This document shows positions 5,215 to 6,245 of a stretch of DNA of 6,245 bases, in pieces. Each line of letters starts with the position of its first letter. The first letter of the stretch is position 1. The DNA comes from an uncultured Eubacteriales bacterium (GTDB lineage Bacteria > Bacillota > Clostridia > Christensenellales > CAG-138). The position numbers and the translations under genes are program-made. The DNA is taken from contig CACXNN010000151.1 of NCBI GenBank assembly GCA_902768995.1, positions 1 to 6,245 on the forward strand, in the 5' to 3' direction. The notes beneath the pieces were generated by a model that searched no databases, had not been told where the DNA came from, and saw only the letters and a program-made list of their open reading frames with translations.

Positions 5215-5445
5215 TTAGCCGAGGCACATGAGCACCAGCGCCAGCACGGCGATGACACAGGCACAAATAAGGGTGATCTTCTTGAGCTGAAGATCCTTCT
5301 TGGCCTCCCGACCCTTCACACCGAAGGTTTCGGTATCGCTGCCGTAGGCGGAGCCCAAACCGGCGGACTTGCTCTTCTGCATCAGCACGGCTACGATCAG
5401 CACGACGGACACGAGAACAAGGACGATTTCGATAGCAAGACTCAT
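5215..5445 (-). CDS. secG: Protein-export membrane subunit SecG
   Basis: This 76-residue small subunit of the SecYEG translocon assists SecA-driven protein export across the cytoplasmic membrane. It has the standard layout: a first transmembrane helix at about residues 3-21 (LAIEIVLVLVSVVLIVAVL), then MQKSKSAGLGSAYGSDTETF in the cytoplasmic loop, the family's typical Q-x-x-K-x-x-G-L-G motif, and a second helix at about 57-75. ATG 5445 is chosen because GGGAGGAAG lies just upstream and the protein opens MSLAIEIV; an in-frame ATG-less extension to 5505 would run across the promoter. It sits between gpmI and smpB. In many Firmicutes rnr (RNase R) lies between secG and smpB, but there is none here. 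Confidence 0.95.
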   Translation of the reverse strand: MSLAIEIVLVLVSVVLIVAVLMQKSKSAGLGSAYGSDTETFGVKGREAKKDLQLKKITLICACVIAVLALVLMCLG

Positions 5446-5476
5446 AAAACTTCCTCCCAAATTGACTGCGGTTGGT

Positions 5477-5505
5477 ATTATACCACCATGTTTCACGGTT
5501 TGCAA
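5477..5505 (-). promoter_or_regulatory. Promoter of secG
   Basis: On the minus strand TTGCAA (5505-5500), a 17-bp spacer and a perfect TATAAT (5482-5477) form a near-consensus vegetative promoter. The transcript would start near 5470, leaving a leader of about 25 nt with the GGGAGGAAG ribosome binding site. It lies in the gap after gpmI and shows that secG is not solely dependent on the glycolytic gene. Confidence 0.88.
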
Positions 5506-5534
5506 GGGTAAGATTCAGCCCTTTTGGGCACTAT

Positions 5535-6245
5535 TTACCCGGCAAAGAGGGTGGAACCGGTCATTTCCACAGGCTTGGGCAGGCCCAGCATATCGAGGAG
5601 CGTGGGCGCCAGGTCAGAAAGCCGTCCGCCTTCCCGCAGCTCCACGTCCTTCTCCGCCGCGTCCACGTACACGCAGGGTACGGGGTTGGTGGTGTGGGCG
5701 GTGAACGGGGCGTTCTCCTCGTAGTCCCACATGTACTCGCAGTTGCCGTGATCCGCGGTGATGAGGCAGCGGCCGCCGTTCTTCAGGATGGCGCCAACCA
5801 CCTTGTCCAGGCACTCGTCCACGGCGTGGACCGCCTTCACAGCCGCCTCCATGACGCCCGTATGGCCCACCATGTCCGGGTTGGCGAAGTTCAGGATCAT
5901 CACGTCGTACTTGCCGCTTTCGATCCGTTTCACCACCTCCTCCGCCACAAGGTATGCGCTCATCTCCGGCTGCATGTCGTAGGTGGGCACCTTGGGCGAA
6001 GGGATCAGGCACCGATCCTCCAGGGGATTGGGGGCCTCCACGCCGCCGTTGAAGAAGAAGGTCACGTGAGCGTACTTCTCCGTCTCCGCGATCCGAAGCT
6101 GGGTCTTGCCGTTGGCGGCCAAGTACTCGCCCAGGGTGTTCTTCAGGGTCTGGGGCTTGAAGGCCACGGTGAGCTTATCCTCGAAGGTCTTGTCGTACTG
6201 GGTCATGGACACGTAGGTCAGGGGGAAGAACCCATTGCGACGCTC
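5535..6245 (-). CDS. gpmI: 2,3-bisphosphoglycerate-independent phosphoglycerate mutase, C-terminal part (5' end outside window)
   Basis: This enzyme interconverts 3- and 2-phosphoglycerate in glycolysis using two manganese ions. The frame is open to the window edge: 236 residues plus TAA are visible, a little under half of the usual ~510. The visible part opens ERRNGFFPLTYVSMTQYDKTF and carries the metal-binding motifs of the alkaline-phosphatase-like domain: NFANPDMVGHTG (Asp and His ligands), TADHGNCE (Asp and His ligands) and FTAHTTNPVP (His ligand). It also shows FFFNGGVE and SPKVPTYD, which are typical of GpmI. The C-terminal RLSDLAPTLLDMLGLPKPVEMTGSTL is intact. No convincing terminator follows; the nearest hairpin downstream has only four pairs and no T run, so some transcription may continue into secG. 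Confidence 0.95.
   Translation of the reverse strand, partial: ERRNGFFPLTYVSMTQYDKTFEDKLTVAFKPQTLKNTLGEYLAANGKTQLRIAETEKYAHVTFFFNGGVEAPNPLEDRCLIPSPKVPTYDMQPEMSAYLVAEEVVKRIESGKYDVMILNFANPDMVGHTGVMEAAVKAVHAVDECLDKVVGAILKNGGRCLITADHGNCEYMWDYEENAPFTAHTTNPVPCVYVDAAEKDVELREGGRLSDLAPTLLDMLGLPKPVEMTGSTLFAG

Noticed and set aside
5518..5529. A hairpin GCCC-TTTT-GGGC after gpmI as a terminator
   Set aside because: It has only four base pairs and no T run follows it on the minus strand.

Overview
The window reads as a chromosomal segment of a fairly GC-rich, low-copy-repeat Bacillota genome, most likely a gut-type Clostridia. The basis is the strong GGAGG-type ribosome binding sites, vegetative -35/-10 promoters with 17-bp spacers, and the gpmI - secG - smpB - ssrA gene neighbourhood. 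The assignment to a class is inference; no rRNA or other taxonomic marker is present.

Region 1 (1-2225, + strand) is the end of a three-subunit molybdenum hydroxylase operon closely resembling E. coli XdhABC: the C-terminal part of the molybdopterin subunit, a complete FAD subunit and a complete [2Fe-2S] subunit, packed with a 3-nt gap and an ATGA overlap. A bidirectional intrinsic terminator (2238-2267) separates it from everything downstream, which is all on the minus strand.

Region 2 (2278-4070, - strand) holds two accessory genes with their own promoters. One is an ADP-ribosylglycohydrolase (DraG-type) gene that keeps its catalytic motifs but is split by a one-base frameshift. The other is a GNAT acetyltransferase whose promoter places the transcript start essentially on the ATG (leaderless).

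Region 3 (4075-4274) has no gene. It holds the most unusual object in the window: a ~200-bp element with two 62-bp repeat copies 80 bp apart. Each copy folds into a two-tier stem-loop, and ten of the eleven differences between the copies form five fully compensated base-pair swaps. The element is bounded on one side by a perfect 22-bp copy of the 3' end of tmRNA and on the other by a degenerate inverted copy of it.

Region 4 (4275-6245, - strand) is the tmRNA gene ssrA with its terminator, then smpB, secG and the C-terminal half of gpmI (transcription order gpmI, secG, smpB, ssrA). tmRNA is intact and encodes an unusual tag, DNNYALPVAA. The gene for its partner protein SmpB, however, is frameshifted after codon 16. 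If this is real, ribosome rescue by trans-translation would be impaired, so the site deserves read-level checking. secG has a near-consensus promoter and its own terminator only 22 nt before the smpB start.
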